Source: UMGS1590 sp963558655
Lineage (GTDB): Bacteria > Bacillota > Peptococcia > Peptococcales > Peptococcaceae
Length of the DNA: 64,000 nucleotides
Reading direction: 5' to 3'
Assembly (NCBI GenBank): GCA_963558655.1
Contig: CAUWHJ010000005.1
Coordinates: 53,805-117,804, forward strand
Position numbers and translations under genes: made by a program. Positions 15,750-23,539 of this stretch are shown one piece after another. Positions within the stretch are counted from its first letter, which is position 1. Each line of letters begins with the position of its first letter. The notes below the pieces were generated by a model that was given only the letters and a program-made list of their open reading frames with translations, was not told the origin of the DNA and searched no databases.

Positions 15750-16913
15750 TTAAGATTGAATTTTATGTGGACGAAATTTCAGCACAAGCGCTGTTGCCAA
15801 GAGAATAAAGATGACAAGCAGGGTGTACATGGTGCGGAAGCCGAGAAGGTCGCTCAGCGTGCCGGCGAGCAGGGCGCCAAAGCCAATGCCCAAATCAAAG
15901 CCGATGAAGAAGGTGCCGTTGGCGGCGCCGAAACGTTCCGGTTTGGCGTTCATCACGGAGAGGCTTTGCATGGTGGTTTGTGCGCCGCCGAATCCGGAGC
16001 CGTAGAGAAAGCCGCTGACCAAAAGCATACCCAAATTTTGTGCGAAGGCCAATAACAGCAGTGCGGTGAGCATTAAACACAGCGAAGGCAGCGTAGTGGC
16101 AAGAATACCGAAGCGGTCAATGGCACGGCCAACGAAGGCGCGCACCAAAAGCAGCCCCACGGCGTAGATGGTGAAGAAGTAGCCGGTGTTGCCCAAGCCC
16201 AGTGTGCTGCCATAGAGCGGCACATAGGTGGTAACGGCGCTCATTGTGAGGGTGCAGCAGCCGATGATGATGGCAGGCAGAACAGCGCTTTTTTCAAAAA
16301 TATCGCCGCGTTTGTGCGGCGTGCGGCGCACGTTTGTCTTATCCACCTGACGGGTGCGTGAGAAGGGAAAGCACAGTCCCAGCGCCAATGCAGCCACCAG
16401 AAACGCTGAACTCACGTGAATCATGCCGGCAAAGCCAACGGCGTCCATCAATGCCACCGCTAAAGCCGGCGCAATAGCCAGTGCCAGCGACATAGACATA
16501 CCAAAGATGCCAATGCCTGTGCCAGTGAGCTGGCGTGGAATGATGTCGGTGGCGATGGTGGAGGTGGCGGTGGAAGCAAAGCTCCAGTCGATGCCATGGA
16601 GAATACGCAAAAGAATGATGATGGCAATACCCGTCATGAACGAATAGCTGTAAATGAGAATGGCTAAGAGCACCATGCTGACAAAGAACACGCCTTTTCG
16701 CCCAATGCGGTCCAGAATACCGCCCGCTACAGGACGGACAATCACGGAACCAATGGTGAACACACTCACACAAACGCCTGTCACCGTTTCGTTGATGCCA
16801 AGCTCCTGGAAATACAGCGGCAGGGAAGGGTTAATCATGTTGAAACTGAGGAAAATCAAGAAGTTGATGCCCATGATGGTGATGAATGGGCGTGTCCAAA
16901 GCCGACTGGTCAT
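15750..16913 (-). CDS. Major facilitator superfamily transporter
   Basis: 387 residues with about twelve hydrophobic helices in two halves, split by a basic loop near residues 190-205 (RTRQVDKTNVRRTPHKRGD). The motif GGILDRIGRKGVF between helices 2 and 3 is the MFS signature. Short-helix architecture like YwoG/YfcJ-type drug or sugar efflux proteins. It overlaps the glucosaminidase stop by 4 bases. The substrate is unknown; a cell-wall fragment is possible from context only. Confidence 0.88.
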   Translation of the reverse strand: MTSRLWTRPFITIMGINFLIFLSFNMINPSLPLYFQELGINETVTGVCVSVFTIGSVIVRPVAGGILDRIGRKGVFFVSMVLLAILIYSYSFMTGIAIIILLRILHGIDWSFASTATSTIATDIIPRQLTGTGIGIFGMSMSLALAIAPALAVALMDAVGFAGMIHVSSAFLVAALALGLCFPFSRTRQVDKTNVRRTPHKRGDIFEKSAVLPAIIIGCCTLTMSAVTTYVPLYGSTLGLGNTGYFFTIYAVGLLLVRAFVGRAIDRFGILATTLPSLCLMLTALLLLAFAQNLGMLLVSGFLYGSGFGGAQTTMQSLSVMNAKPERFGAANGTFFIGFDLGIGFGALLAGTLSDLLGFRTMYTLLVIFILLATALVLKFRPHKIQS

Positions 16914-17704
16914 TCGTTGGTTCCCTCCTTGGTGGTGTCAGCGTCCTGGCTGCTGTCGCTGTGGTCAGCGGCGCTGGCGCTCTTGGTTGGTGTTGGCCGC
17001 TCCATAGGGTCGAAGCGTGTTAAGTTGTACTCGTTAATTACGCTGATGAGCTTGCTGGCATAATCAGGGTCGGTGGCATAGCCGCCTTCTTGCAGAGCAC
17101 GGGCGGCAATCGCCGGTGAAGCTGCGCCAACCACTTCGCTGTAATTGTCATTTTGCGTGAGCAGCTCGGCATAGTCCTCAAAGCAGTCCTCAGGGCTGGA
17201 ATACACACAAAAATAATCGCGAATCGTTGTTGGCGAGTCGCTGTAATATTCGGTGGTTGACAGTTTCACGCTGCGGTGATGGCCATGGGCTTTAATGCCG
17301 AAATAATTATTGTAATCGAATGAAAGCTGTGATTCGCCGTAATTGCTTTCCAGCGCTGCCTGTGCCAGCATCACAGAAGGATAAAGGCCGTAATCGGCGT
17401 AGTCTTCAGCGATGGGGCCCAAGGTGTTGAAAAAGCTCGAAGGGTCGCCCACCTGATAGGTGGTGGTGCGTTCGTCTTTTGGCTCTTCCACATACTCGGT
17501 TAAGCCAATGAGGTTGATGGCGCAGAGGCAGAGGAAAACAGCGATGCCAAAGAGAAAAACGTGCATCAGCGAATCGTCATAGCGCGTGCGTCGTTTGGCG
17601 GCTGAGTGTCGGCGTTTGGCTGTTTGCGGCGGCCGTTTGCCGCTGCTTTTCGGGCGACGGGCAGCGCTTTGGCGTTGTGGCGCAGAAGGTTTGCGCGGGC
17701 TCAT
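16910..17704 (-). CDS. Membrane-anchored glucosaminidase (LytG/FlgJ-type muramidase domain)
   Basis: 264 residues from the ATG at 17704, which has AAAGGAG 9 bases upstream; a longer frame to 17896 has no such support and would overlap the Tex promoter. A very basic N-terminal cytosolic tail (about 40 residues) is followed by one membrane helix (about 48-68) and a glucosaminidase domain (about 95-235) with the family pattern YPSVMLAQAALESNYGESQLS (catalytic Glu in ALES) and YNNYFGIKAHG. The C-terminus is low-complexity Ser/Asp-rich. It cuts peptidoglycan glycan strands outside the membrane. Confidence 0.88.
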   Translation of the reverse strand: MSPRKPSAPQRQSAARRPKSSGKRPPQTAKRRHSAAKRRTRYDDSLMHVFLFGIAVFLCLCAINLIGLTEYVEEPKDERTTTYQVGDPSSFFNTLGPIAEDYADYGLYPSVMLAQAALESNYGESQLSFDYNNYFGIKAHGHHRSVKLSTTEYYSDSPTTIRDYFCVYSSPEDCFEDYAELLTQNDNYSEVVGAASPAIAARALQEGGYATDPDYASKLISVINEYNLTRFDPMERPTPTKSASAADHSDSSQDADTTKEGTNE

Positions 17705-17740
17705 TCGTTCACACTCCTTTCCTGATAGAAACATCCCTTT

Positions 17741-17769
17741 ATTATACCACGAGTGCACAGCGCGTGCAA
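17741..17769 (-). promoter_or_regulatory. Promoter of the glucosaminidase-MFS-phosphodiesterase operon
   Basis: On the minus strand -35 TTGCAC, a 17-base spacer and extended -10 TGG-TATAAT stand 37 bases before the glucosaminidase start. Near-consensus, so constitutive expression is likely. Confidence 0.75.
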
Positions 17770-17790
17770 AGGAAAGAACGCTCAAGGGGC

Positions 17791-17820
17791 TTGCGCGTAA
17801 AGGGGAAAATGTCCTACAAT
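17791..17820 (+). promoter_or_regulatory. Promoter of tex
   Basis: TTGCGC, an 18-base spacer, then TACAAT, 53 bases before the tex start. It is divergent from, and nearly touches, the minus-strand promoter at 17741-17769. Confidence 0.5.
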
Positions 17821-17873
17821 AGAAGGTAATGAGAGAAAAAACACGCCGCTGCTGCGGCAGAGAGGAGCCATGA

Positions 17874-20018
17874 ATGGCAACAATCGCAACAATCAATGAG
17901 CGACTCGCAAGCGAGTTTCAAATGAAAGACAAGCAGGTGGAAAATACGGTGGCGCTTTTAGACGAAGGTGCAACTGTGCCTTTTATTGCCCGCTACCGCA
18001 AGGACGAAACCGGTAATCTCGACGACCAGGCGGTGCGTGCCTTTGCCGATCGTTTGGAGGGCTTGCGTAAATTGGAGGCGCGCCGTGCCGATGTGACGCG
18101 TCTGATCGACGAGCAGGGCAAACTGACAGAGGTGTTGCGTGCGAAGATTGACGCCGCAGACACCCTCACCGCGCTGGACGACCTTTACCGTCCATATCGG
18201 CCAAAACGCCGCACGCGCGCCAGCATGGCTGTCGAACGCGGGCTGGCGCCATTAGCGGAAGCCTGGTGTGCCGGAGAGCCGGCAGCGGCGCTCACTGCTT
18301 TAGCCGAGCAACTGGCAGCGCAGAGCGAGGACGTAGCCGATGCGAAAGCAGCCGTGGATGGCGCCTGCGATATTCTGGCCGAACAACTGGCTGACGACGC
18401 CGATGTGCGTGCCCGTCTGCGCGATGAACTGGCACAAAAAGGCGTCATTCATACCAAAGCCGGCAAAAATCCGGACCCAACCTATGATAATTACCTTGAT
18501 TACACCGAGCCGCTGGCCAAGATGGCGGCGCACCGCGTGCTTGCTGTGGGCCGTGCGGAACGTGATGATGCGCTCAGCGTGCAGTTAGAGTTTGACGAAG
18601 AACGCGCCGTTTACCTGCTTTACAAGCACATCTACAAAAAAGGCATGGCTTGGCAGGAACGCTTGCAGGAGATGTGCCGCGACAGTTGGAAGCGGCTGCT
18701 TGCGCCGTCTTTAGAAAAAGAAGTGCGTAAGGTTCGCACCGAATGGGCAGAGGACCAATCTACCGTGCTTTTTCAGAAAAACTTGCGAGACCTGCTCTTG
18801 CAGCCACCGGTGCGTGGCCATGTGGTGCTGGGATTTGACCCTGGGTTTGCCAATGGCTGCAAGCTGGCTGTGGTGGATGCCACCGGCAATGTGCTCGAAA
18901 CCACTGTGGTTTATCCTTTTAAGGGCAAAGGCGGTGAAGCCAAAGCCAAAGAGGTGGTCAAAGACCTCATTAACCGCCATCATGTGACCCTGGTGGCGAT
19001 TGGCAATGGTACCGCTTCTCGTGAAAGTGAACGCCTCATTGCAGGACTCCTCGAAGGGCGTGGCGATTGTGGCTGGTACATTGTTAGCGAGGCAGGGGCT
19101 TCGGTGTATTCTGCGTCGCCATTGGCAGCCGAAGAATTTCCAGACCTCGATGCCACCCTGCGTAGCGCCGTTTCCATCGCGCGCCGCGTGCAAGATCCAC
19201 TGGCTGAGCTGGTAAAAATCGACCCACGTTCCATTGGTGTTGGCCAGTATCAGCACGATATTGACCAGAAAAAACTGACCCATGCGCTGGACGGCGTGGT
19301 TGAAGATTGCGTGAACCACGTTGGTGTGGATCTCAACACCGCCAGTGTTTCTCTTTTGAGTTATGTGGCCGGCGTAACACCAACCCTGGCGAAAAACATT
19401 GTTCACTATCGTGACGAAGCTGGCAATTTCCGCACCCGTAAAGCGCTGCTCAAAGTGCCAAAACTGGGACCAAAAGCCTTTGAACAATGCGCCGGTTTCC
19501 TGCGCATTGCAGAAGGCGATGAGCCACTGGACAACACGCAGGTACACCCGGAAAGCTATGCCAAAGTGCGCGCCATGGCGGATCTTTTCGCTTGCCCGCC
19601 ATCGCCGGAGTTGGCAGAAAAAGCCCGTGCAGCTATGTCTATGCAAGAGCTGGCAGCTCGCCTCGATTTGGGGCCGGCCACCCTTTCTGATATTCTTGAT
19701 GCGCTCGCCAAACCGGGGCGCGACCCGCGTGACGATCTGCCACAGCCACTTCTTTCCCACGATTTGCTCGAACTGGAAGATCTGGAAGTGGGCATGGAAC
19801 TGGAAGGCACCGTTACCAACATCGCCGCTTTTGGCGCCTTTGTGGACATTGGGCTGCATGAAAACGGCCTCGTTCATATCTCCAAACTTTCCGACCGCTA
19901 CATTAAAGACCCGCTCAGCGTTGTGCGTGTGGGGCAAATTGTGCGCGTTAAAGTGATCGATGTCGACACAAAACGGCGCCGTATCGGCCTTTCTATGAAA
20001 GGCGTCAAGCAACCGTAA
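17874..20018 (+). CDS. tex: Tex-family RNA-binding protein
   Basis: 714 residues, typical length. In order: Tex N-terminal helical domain, a YqgF-like RNase H fold (VLGFDPGFANGCKLAVVDATG near residue 320), helix-hairpin-helix repeats (DLNTASVSLLSYVAGVTPT), and a C-terminal S1 domain (about 638-710; GTVTNIAAFGAFVDIGLHENGLVHIS). Tex binds nucleic acid and affects transcription and ribosome-related processes. Start ATG 17874 lies 6 bases after AGAGGAG; the out-of-frame ATG at 17870 is not used. Confidence 0.95.
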   Translation: MATIATINERLASEFQMKDKQVENTVALLDEGATVPFIARYRKDETGNLDDQAVRAFADRLEGLRKLEARRADVTRLIDEQGKLTEVLRAKIDAADTLTALDDLYRPYRPKRRTRASMAVERGLAPLAEAWCAGEPAAALTALAEQLAAQSEDVADAKAAVDGACDILAEQLADDADVRARLRDELAQKGVIHTKAGKNPDPTYDNYLDYTEPLAKMAAHRVLAVGRAERDDALSVQLEFDEERAVYLLYKHIYKKGMAWQERLQEMCRDSWKRLLAPSLEKEVRKVRTEWAEDQSTVLFQKNLRDLLLQPPVRGHVVLGFDPGFANGCKLAVVDATGNVLETTVVYPFKGKGGEAKAKEVVKDLINRHHVTLVAIGNGTASRESERLIAGLLEGRGDCGWYIVSEAGASVYSASPLAAEEFPDLDATLRSAVSIARRVQDPLAELVKIDPRSIGVGQYQHDIDQKKLTHALDGVVEDCVNHVGVDLNTASVSLLSYVAGVTPTLAKNIVHYRDEAGNFRTRKALLKVPKLGPKAFEQCAGFLRIAEGDEPLDNTQVHPESYAKVRAMADLFACPPSPELAEKARAAMSMQELAARLDLGPATLSDILDALAKPGRDPRDDLPQPLLSHDLLELEDLEVGMELEGTVTNIAAFGAFVDIGLHENGLVHISKLSDRYIKDPLSVVRVGQIVRVKVIDVDTKRRRIGLSMKGVKQP

Positions 20019-20026
20019 CCTTTTCT

Positions 20027-20056
20027 GCACAGGCTTTTAATAGCCTGTGCTTTTTT
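20027..20056 (+). terminator. Terminator after tex
   Basis: A 9-bp perfect stem GCACAGGCT/AGCCTGTGC with a 6-base loop, then TTTTTT. Confidence 0.88.
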
Positions 20057-20089
20057 GTATGTTATCATGAGAGCGAGGAGGGCGGTATC

Positions 20090-20761
20090 ATGAAACGATT
20101 TTTACGCATCTTAGCGGTATGTGTGCTTCTTTGTGCGATGATTTGCGGAGCACTCTGGCTCTGGTGGGGCTATGGTTACGATGAAAACGGCCGTCCCTAT
20201 GACCGCTTTCATGGTGACGCAGCCATCGTGACAGGCACCTCTGACGCCGACGCTGACGGCATCCCTGACCAGGAAGATATTCTTCAGGGTGCCCTTGATT
20301 ATGTTGCCACCAAACCACAGTACAAAAGCGCCTATTTTCAAGGTGGTTGGCCCACCGATGGCACTGGTGTTTGTACCGATGTTGTTGCCTACGCCTTGCG
20401 CGCTGCCGGCTACGACCTGCCAAATCTTGTCGATGCGGATAAACGTGAGGTGCCTGACCTCTACTTTGGCGTGCCACCGGATAAAAACATCGACTATCGC
20501 CGTGTGCCCAATCTCCAGGTCTATTTCTCTCGCCACGCTACAAGCCTTACCACAAGCCTGGATGACATCAACCAATGGCAAGGTGGCGACATCGTCATTT
20601 TTGACGACAACCACATCGGCATTGTCAGCGACCGCCGCAACAGGGAAGGGGTGCCCTACCTTATTCACCATGCCAATCCCCTGCAACGGCATTATGAAGA
20701 AGACGTTCTTCAAGCCTACAACAACATCACCGGCCACTATCGCCTGGGCAGTTGGCAGTAA
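20090..20761 (+). CDS. DUF1287-family NlpC/P60-like hydrolase, membrane anchored
   Basis: 223 residues. One N-terminal membrane helix (7-27), then the DUF1287 domain with G-V-C95-TDVV, IDYRRVPNLQVYFSR, and GDIVIFDDNH175-IGIVSD. C95 and H175 match the Cys-His pair of papain-like NlpC/P60 amidases, so an outside-facing cell-wall or amide hydrolase is probable, though the family is not biochemically defined. An SD AGGAGGG is 7 bases before the ATG. A weak extended -10 (TGT-TATCAT, about 20060) lies just after the tex terminator. Confidence 0.85.
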   Translation: MKRFLRILAVCVLLCAMICGALWLWWGYGYDENGRPYDRFHGDAAIVTGTSDADADGIPDQEDILQGALDYVATKPQYKSAYFQGGWPTDGTGVCTDVVAYALRAAGYDLPNLVDADKREVPDLYFGVPPDKNIDYRRVPNLQVYFSRHATSLTTSLDDINQWQGGDIVIFDDNHIGIVSDRRNREGVPYLIHHANPLQRHYEEDVLQAYNNITGHYRLGSWQ

Positions 20762-20893
20762 CACTTGTTCGCATCCACAAGAAGGCTTGCGTGAAGTTTG
20801 TTGTGTGTCTAAGGAGAGAGAAGCCTCAGACGTGGTATCATGTCAAATGACGGCCGCATAAGGCCGATCATCATGAAAAAAGGAATGAACATA

Positions 20894-21337
20894 TTGAGCA
20901 AAATCAAAAACTTCATCGAGGAATTCAAAGCCTTTGCGCTCCGCGGTAACATGATGGACATGGCCGTCGGTATCATCATTGGTGGCGCCTTCACCGGCAT
21001 TGTCACCTCCCTGACAGATAACTTTATCAACCCCATCTTAAATGTTGTCACCGGCGCTAAAATGTATACCTTACAAGACGTCGCCGGTTTCGGCTCCAAC
21101 TTCGTCAGTGCGCTTGTCAATTTCCTCATCATGGCCTTTGTGCTCTTTGTGCTCTTAAAAGCCGTCAATAAAGTAGCCTCCATTGGCAAAAAAACAGAAG
21201 CACCGGCCGAACCAACCACAAAAACCTGCCCGTTCTGCCAAAGCGACATTCCCCTGGCAGCCACCCGTTGCCCACACTGCACCTCTCAACTTGAAGAAAC
21301 GACAAAACCGGCAGTGGAAGCGGCAACTGCTCAATAA
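20894..21337 (+). CDS. mscL: Large-conductance mechanosensitive channel with C-terminal zinc ribbon
   Basis: 147 residues from TTG 20894, chosen because AAAGGA lies 9 bases upstream and the product then begins like other MscL proteins (MSKIKNFIEEFKAFALRGN); ATG codons at 20840, 20873 and 20885 are in frame but poorly spaced. Two membrane helices (about 20-45 and 72-92) form the pore; RGN-MDMAVGIIIGGAF is the conserved first helix. The C-terminal tail carries C112-x2-C115...C126-x2-C129, a zinc ribbon not found in the E. coli protein but seen in some Bacillota. It opens under membrane tension to relieve osmotic shock. Confidence 0.92.
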   Translation: MSKIKNFIEEFKAFALRGNMMDMAVGIIIGGAFTGIVTSLTDNFINPILNVVTGAKMYTLQDVAGFGSNFVSALVNFLIMAFVLFVLLKAVNKVASIGKKTEAPAEPTTKTCPFCQSDIPLAATRCPHCTSQLEETTKPAVEAATAQ

Positions 21338-21344
21338 CTCATAT

Positions 21345-21377
21345 TGCGTCAGCGCACCATGCGCCGACGCATTTTTT
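21345..21377 (+). terminator. Terminator after mscL
   Basis: A 12-bp stem with one mismatch (21345-21356 with 21360-21371), 3-base loop and a T run. Confidence 0.75.
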
Positions 21378-21508
21378 ATGTCTTGGAGAAACCTTTCTGT
21401 ACAATAATAGTCTGGCTGTTCATAGAGGTGGCACAAAAGCAATGCAGTGATGCTTGTCGGCATTTCCGTAATGTGCAATAATTGTAGCTTATTGCGTAAA
21501 TTTTGTTT

Positions 21509-21537
21509 TTGCTGCCGTATGCTGTTTTTGTTATAAT
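21509..21537 (+). promoter_or_regulatory. Promoter of cstA
   Basis: TTGCTG, 17 bases, TATAAT, 36 bases before the cstA start. No catabolite-response (cre) box or other clear operator was noticed. Confidence 0.6.
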
Positions 21538-21573
21538 GGAACGGACATTTCTTAAATAAAGGAGAAAGTAACC

Positions 21574-23052
21574 ATGACCACCTTTTTGCTTGGCATTGTT
21601 ATTCTTTTTGTGGGTGCCGCCCTCTATGGAAAGCTTTGCGAGCACGTTTTTGCTCCGGACGACCGTCCAACGCCGGCTTATACCAAACAAGATGGCATTG
21701 ATTATGTGCCGATGAGTGGCTGGAAAAATGGCCTTATCAATCTCTTGAACATCGCCGGCACTGGCCCCATTTTAGGCCCGATTCAGGGGATTCTTTTTGG
21801 CCCTATTGCCTTTATCACCATTCCGATTGGCAACATCATCGGCGGCGCTGTGCACGACTATTTCTCAGGCATGATTTGTCTGCGTGATGGTGGCTCACAA
21901 ATGCCGGAAACCGTTCGTCGTTATAGCAATAAAGGCATCTATGTGATTTATCAAATCTTTTGCAGCCTGCTCTTGCTTTTGCTGGGCGCTGTCTTTATCT
22001 ACACGCCTGGCGACATTGCCGCCACGCAGGTTTTTGGCTTTGATGGTGCGGCAACGTCGGTATCAACATGGGTGATTTACGGTGTCATCTTTGTGTATTA
22101 TCTGATTGCCACCCTTTTCCCGATTGACCGCATCATTGGCCGCATCTATCCAGTTTTTGGCGCCATTTTGCTTTTTTCTGCGGTTGCTGTTTTTATTGGT
22201 CTTTTTGTCAAAGATTTTCCTCTGCTCAATCTTTGGGACGATTGGAACGGCGCCCTTTTCGCCTATGGCGATTATTTTGACGCCAACCATTTTGTTCCTA
22301 TCTTCTTTATCACGGTTGCCTGCGGTATTCTATCCGGGTTTCATTCTACTCAGACAGCCATCATCAGCCGTACCTTGAAAAGTGAACGCCAGGGCCGAAT
22401 GACCTTCTATAACATGATGATTCTCGAAGGCTTTATTGCCATGGTGTGGGCAGCCGGTGCTATGGGTGTTTATAACCTTGGTTTGCAGGAAGCAAACGCC
22501 TCCCTCGCCACAGGCACCATCGGTGTGATTTGTAAATACGTTCTTGGCAACGTTGGCGGCATCATCGCCCTGGTGGGCGTTATTGTACTGCCAATCACCT
22601 CCGGTGACACCGCGCTGCGTGCATTGCGTATGACCATCGCCGATGCCCTGCACGTCGACCAGAAATCCATTACCAAACGCCTTGGTTTGGCGGCCGTGAT
22701 TTTTATACTCGTTGCTGCCATTCTCATTGTTGCCAAAAGCAATCCGGACGGCTTCAATATTCTCTGGCGCTATTTCGCATGGTCCAACCAAACCCTCTCA
22801 CTTTTTGCCTTCCTTGCCATCACCATCTGGATGTTTGAAACGGGCCGCAGTAAATACGCCTGGATGGCACTCCTACCAGGCACATGGTACACCTTCATCA
22901 CCGTTACCTACATTATGAACGCGCAAATTGGCTTCCACATTCCATGGAACGGTGCCTACATCATCGGCATCATTGCCGCACTGGTGTACTGCCTTGCCCT
23001 CATCTGGTATGGCAAAAAACGCTCCGCTGCCAAAGCTGCAAAAAAAGAATAA
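21574..23052 (+). CDS. cstA: CstA-family carbon-starvation/pyruvate or peptide transporter
   Basis: 492 residues with about a dozen hydrophobic helices. The conserved N-terminal block INLLNIAGTGPILGPIQGILFGP and the following GGAVHDYFSGMICLRDGG stretch identify CstA (PF02554). At ~490 residues it belongs to the short form common in Bacillota, lacking the C-terminal extension of the 700-residue E. coli protein. Known members import pyruvate or are linked to peptide use during starvation. AAAGGAGAAA stands before the ATG. It is transcribed alone. Confidence 0.93.
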   Translation: MTTFLLGIVILFVGAALYGKLCEHVFAPDDRPTPAYTKQDGIDYVPMSGWKNGLINLLNIAGTGPILGPIQGILFGPIAFITIPIGNIIGGAVHDYFSGMICLRDGGSQMPETVRRYSNKGIYVIYQIFCSLLLLLLGAVFIYTPGDIAATQVFGFDGAATSVSTWVIYGVIFVYYLIATLFPIDRIIGRIYPVFGAILLFSAVAVFIGLFVKDFPLLNLWDDWNGALFAYGDYFDANHFVPIFFITVACGILSGFHSTQTAIISRTLKSERQGRMTFYNMMILEGFIAMVWAAGAMGVYNLGLQEANASLATGTIGVICKYVLGNVGGIIALVGVIVLPITSGDTALRALRMTIADALHVDQKSITKRLGLAAVIFILVAAILIVAKSNPDGFNILWRYFAWSNQTLSLFAFLAITIWMFETGRSKYAWMALLPGTWYTFITVTYIMNAQIGFHIPWNGAYIIGIIAALVYCLALIWYGKKRSAAKAAKKE

Positions 23053-23391
23053 TGACCCGTTCTTTCTGATTCTGCACTCAATGTATTCAGCAAACGAACA
23101 GGCTTAGCCACAAGAATAGGAGCATTCAATTCAAGAGGACTCAAGAGAACGTTTTAGTCGATCATAAGAGGTGAAAGACGCAGCCTTTTTTTTGCAAAAA
23201 AATTATAAGCATATCAATGGTTTACAATCAATGACAGGCGAATAATCGTCTGGCATTTGCTTTATGTGATTGAAGATGCGGGTAGTTACCTCATGCGACA
23301 GCCCCTTTTACAGCCTGCCATCTGTCAGGAAAGTGTTGGGGGTGTTTTCCTGTATAATAAAAATCTATTCATTATACAGAAAGGAAATAAT
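23053..23391 (+). other. 339-base gap between cstA and the pilus operon
   Basis: No protein gene is supported here; a frame at 23257 has no ribosome site. The stretch holds an A/T tract (CCTTTTTTTTGC, ~23182-23192), two small hairpins (around 23235-23253 and 23313-23330), and a TATAAT at 23353-23358 without a good -35 just upstream of a 31-codon frame. No convincing cstA terminator was found. Some of this may be leader RNA of the operon. Confidence 0.4.
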
Positions 23392-23487
23392 ATGTGCTTT
23401 GTTCGCTTCCTTTTTACCATAAGAAGGACAAATAATTTTGATGATTCTAAAAATTATGTTGCTTTGTGGCTGGTGTCTCGCTTATAA
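23392..23487 (+). CDS. Possible 31-residue peptide upstream of the pilus operon
   Basis: ATG 23392 follows AAAGGA by 6 bases and opens a 31-codon frame (MCFVRFLFTIRRT..., ending LWLVSRL). The peptide is basic and hydrophobic, like small membrane or leader peptides. It ends inside the promoter of the pilus operon (TATAAT 23483-23488). Nothing else supports it, so it could be chance. Confidence 0.35.
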   Translation: MCFVRFLFTIRRTNNFDDSKNYVALWLVSRL

Positions 23488-23511
23488 TGAAAATGGTACG
23501 AATATGGTACG
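23459..23511 (+). promoter_or_regulatory. Promoter and direct repeat before the Com/pilus operon
   Basis: TTGCTT (23459-23464), an 18-base spacer and TATAAT (23483-23488). Just downstream ATGGTACG occurs twice (23493-23500 and 23504-23511) with an 11-base period, one DNA turn, as expected for a dimeric regulator bound at the start of the transcript. The repeat is seen; a regulator is inferred. Confidence 0.5.
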
Positions 23512-23539
23512 TTGATGATAATGAAAGGCGGTGACGCGC

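Noticed and set aside
18711..20030. 439-codon minus-strand frame under tex
   Set aside because: Shadow of tex, His/Phe-rich with no family likeness.
23257..23487. 76-codon frame upstream of the pilus operon
   Set aside because: No ribosome site at its start. Only the internal ATG at 23392 has one.
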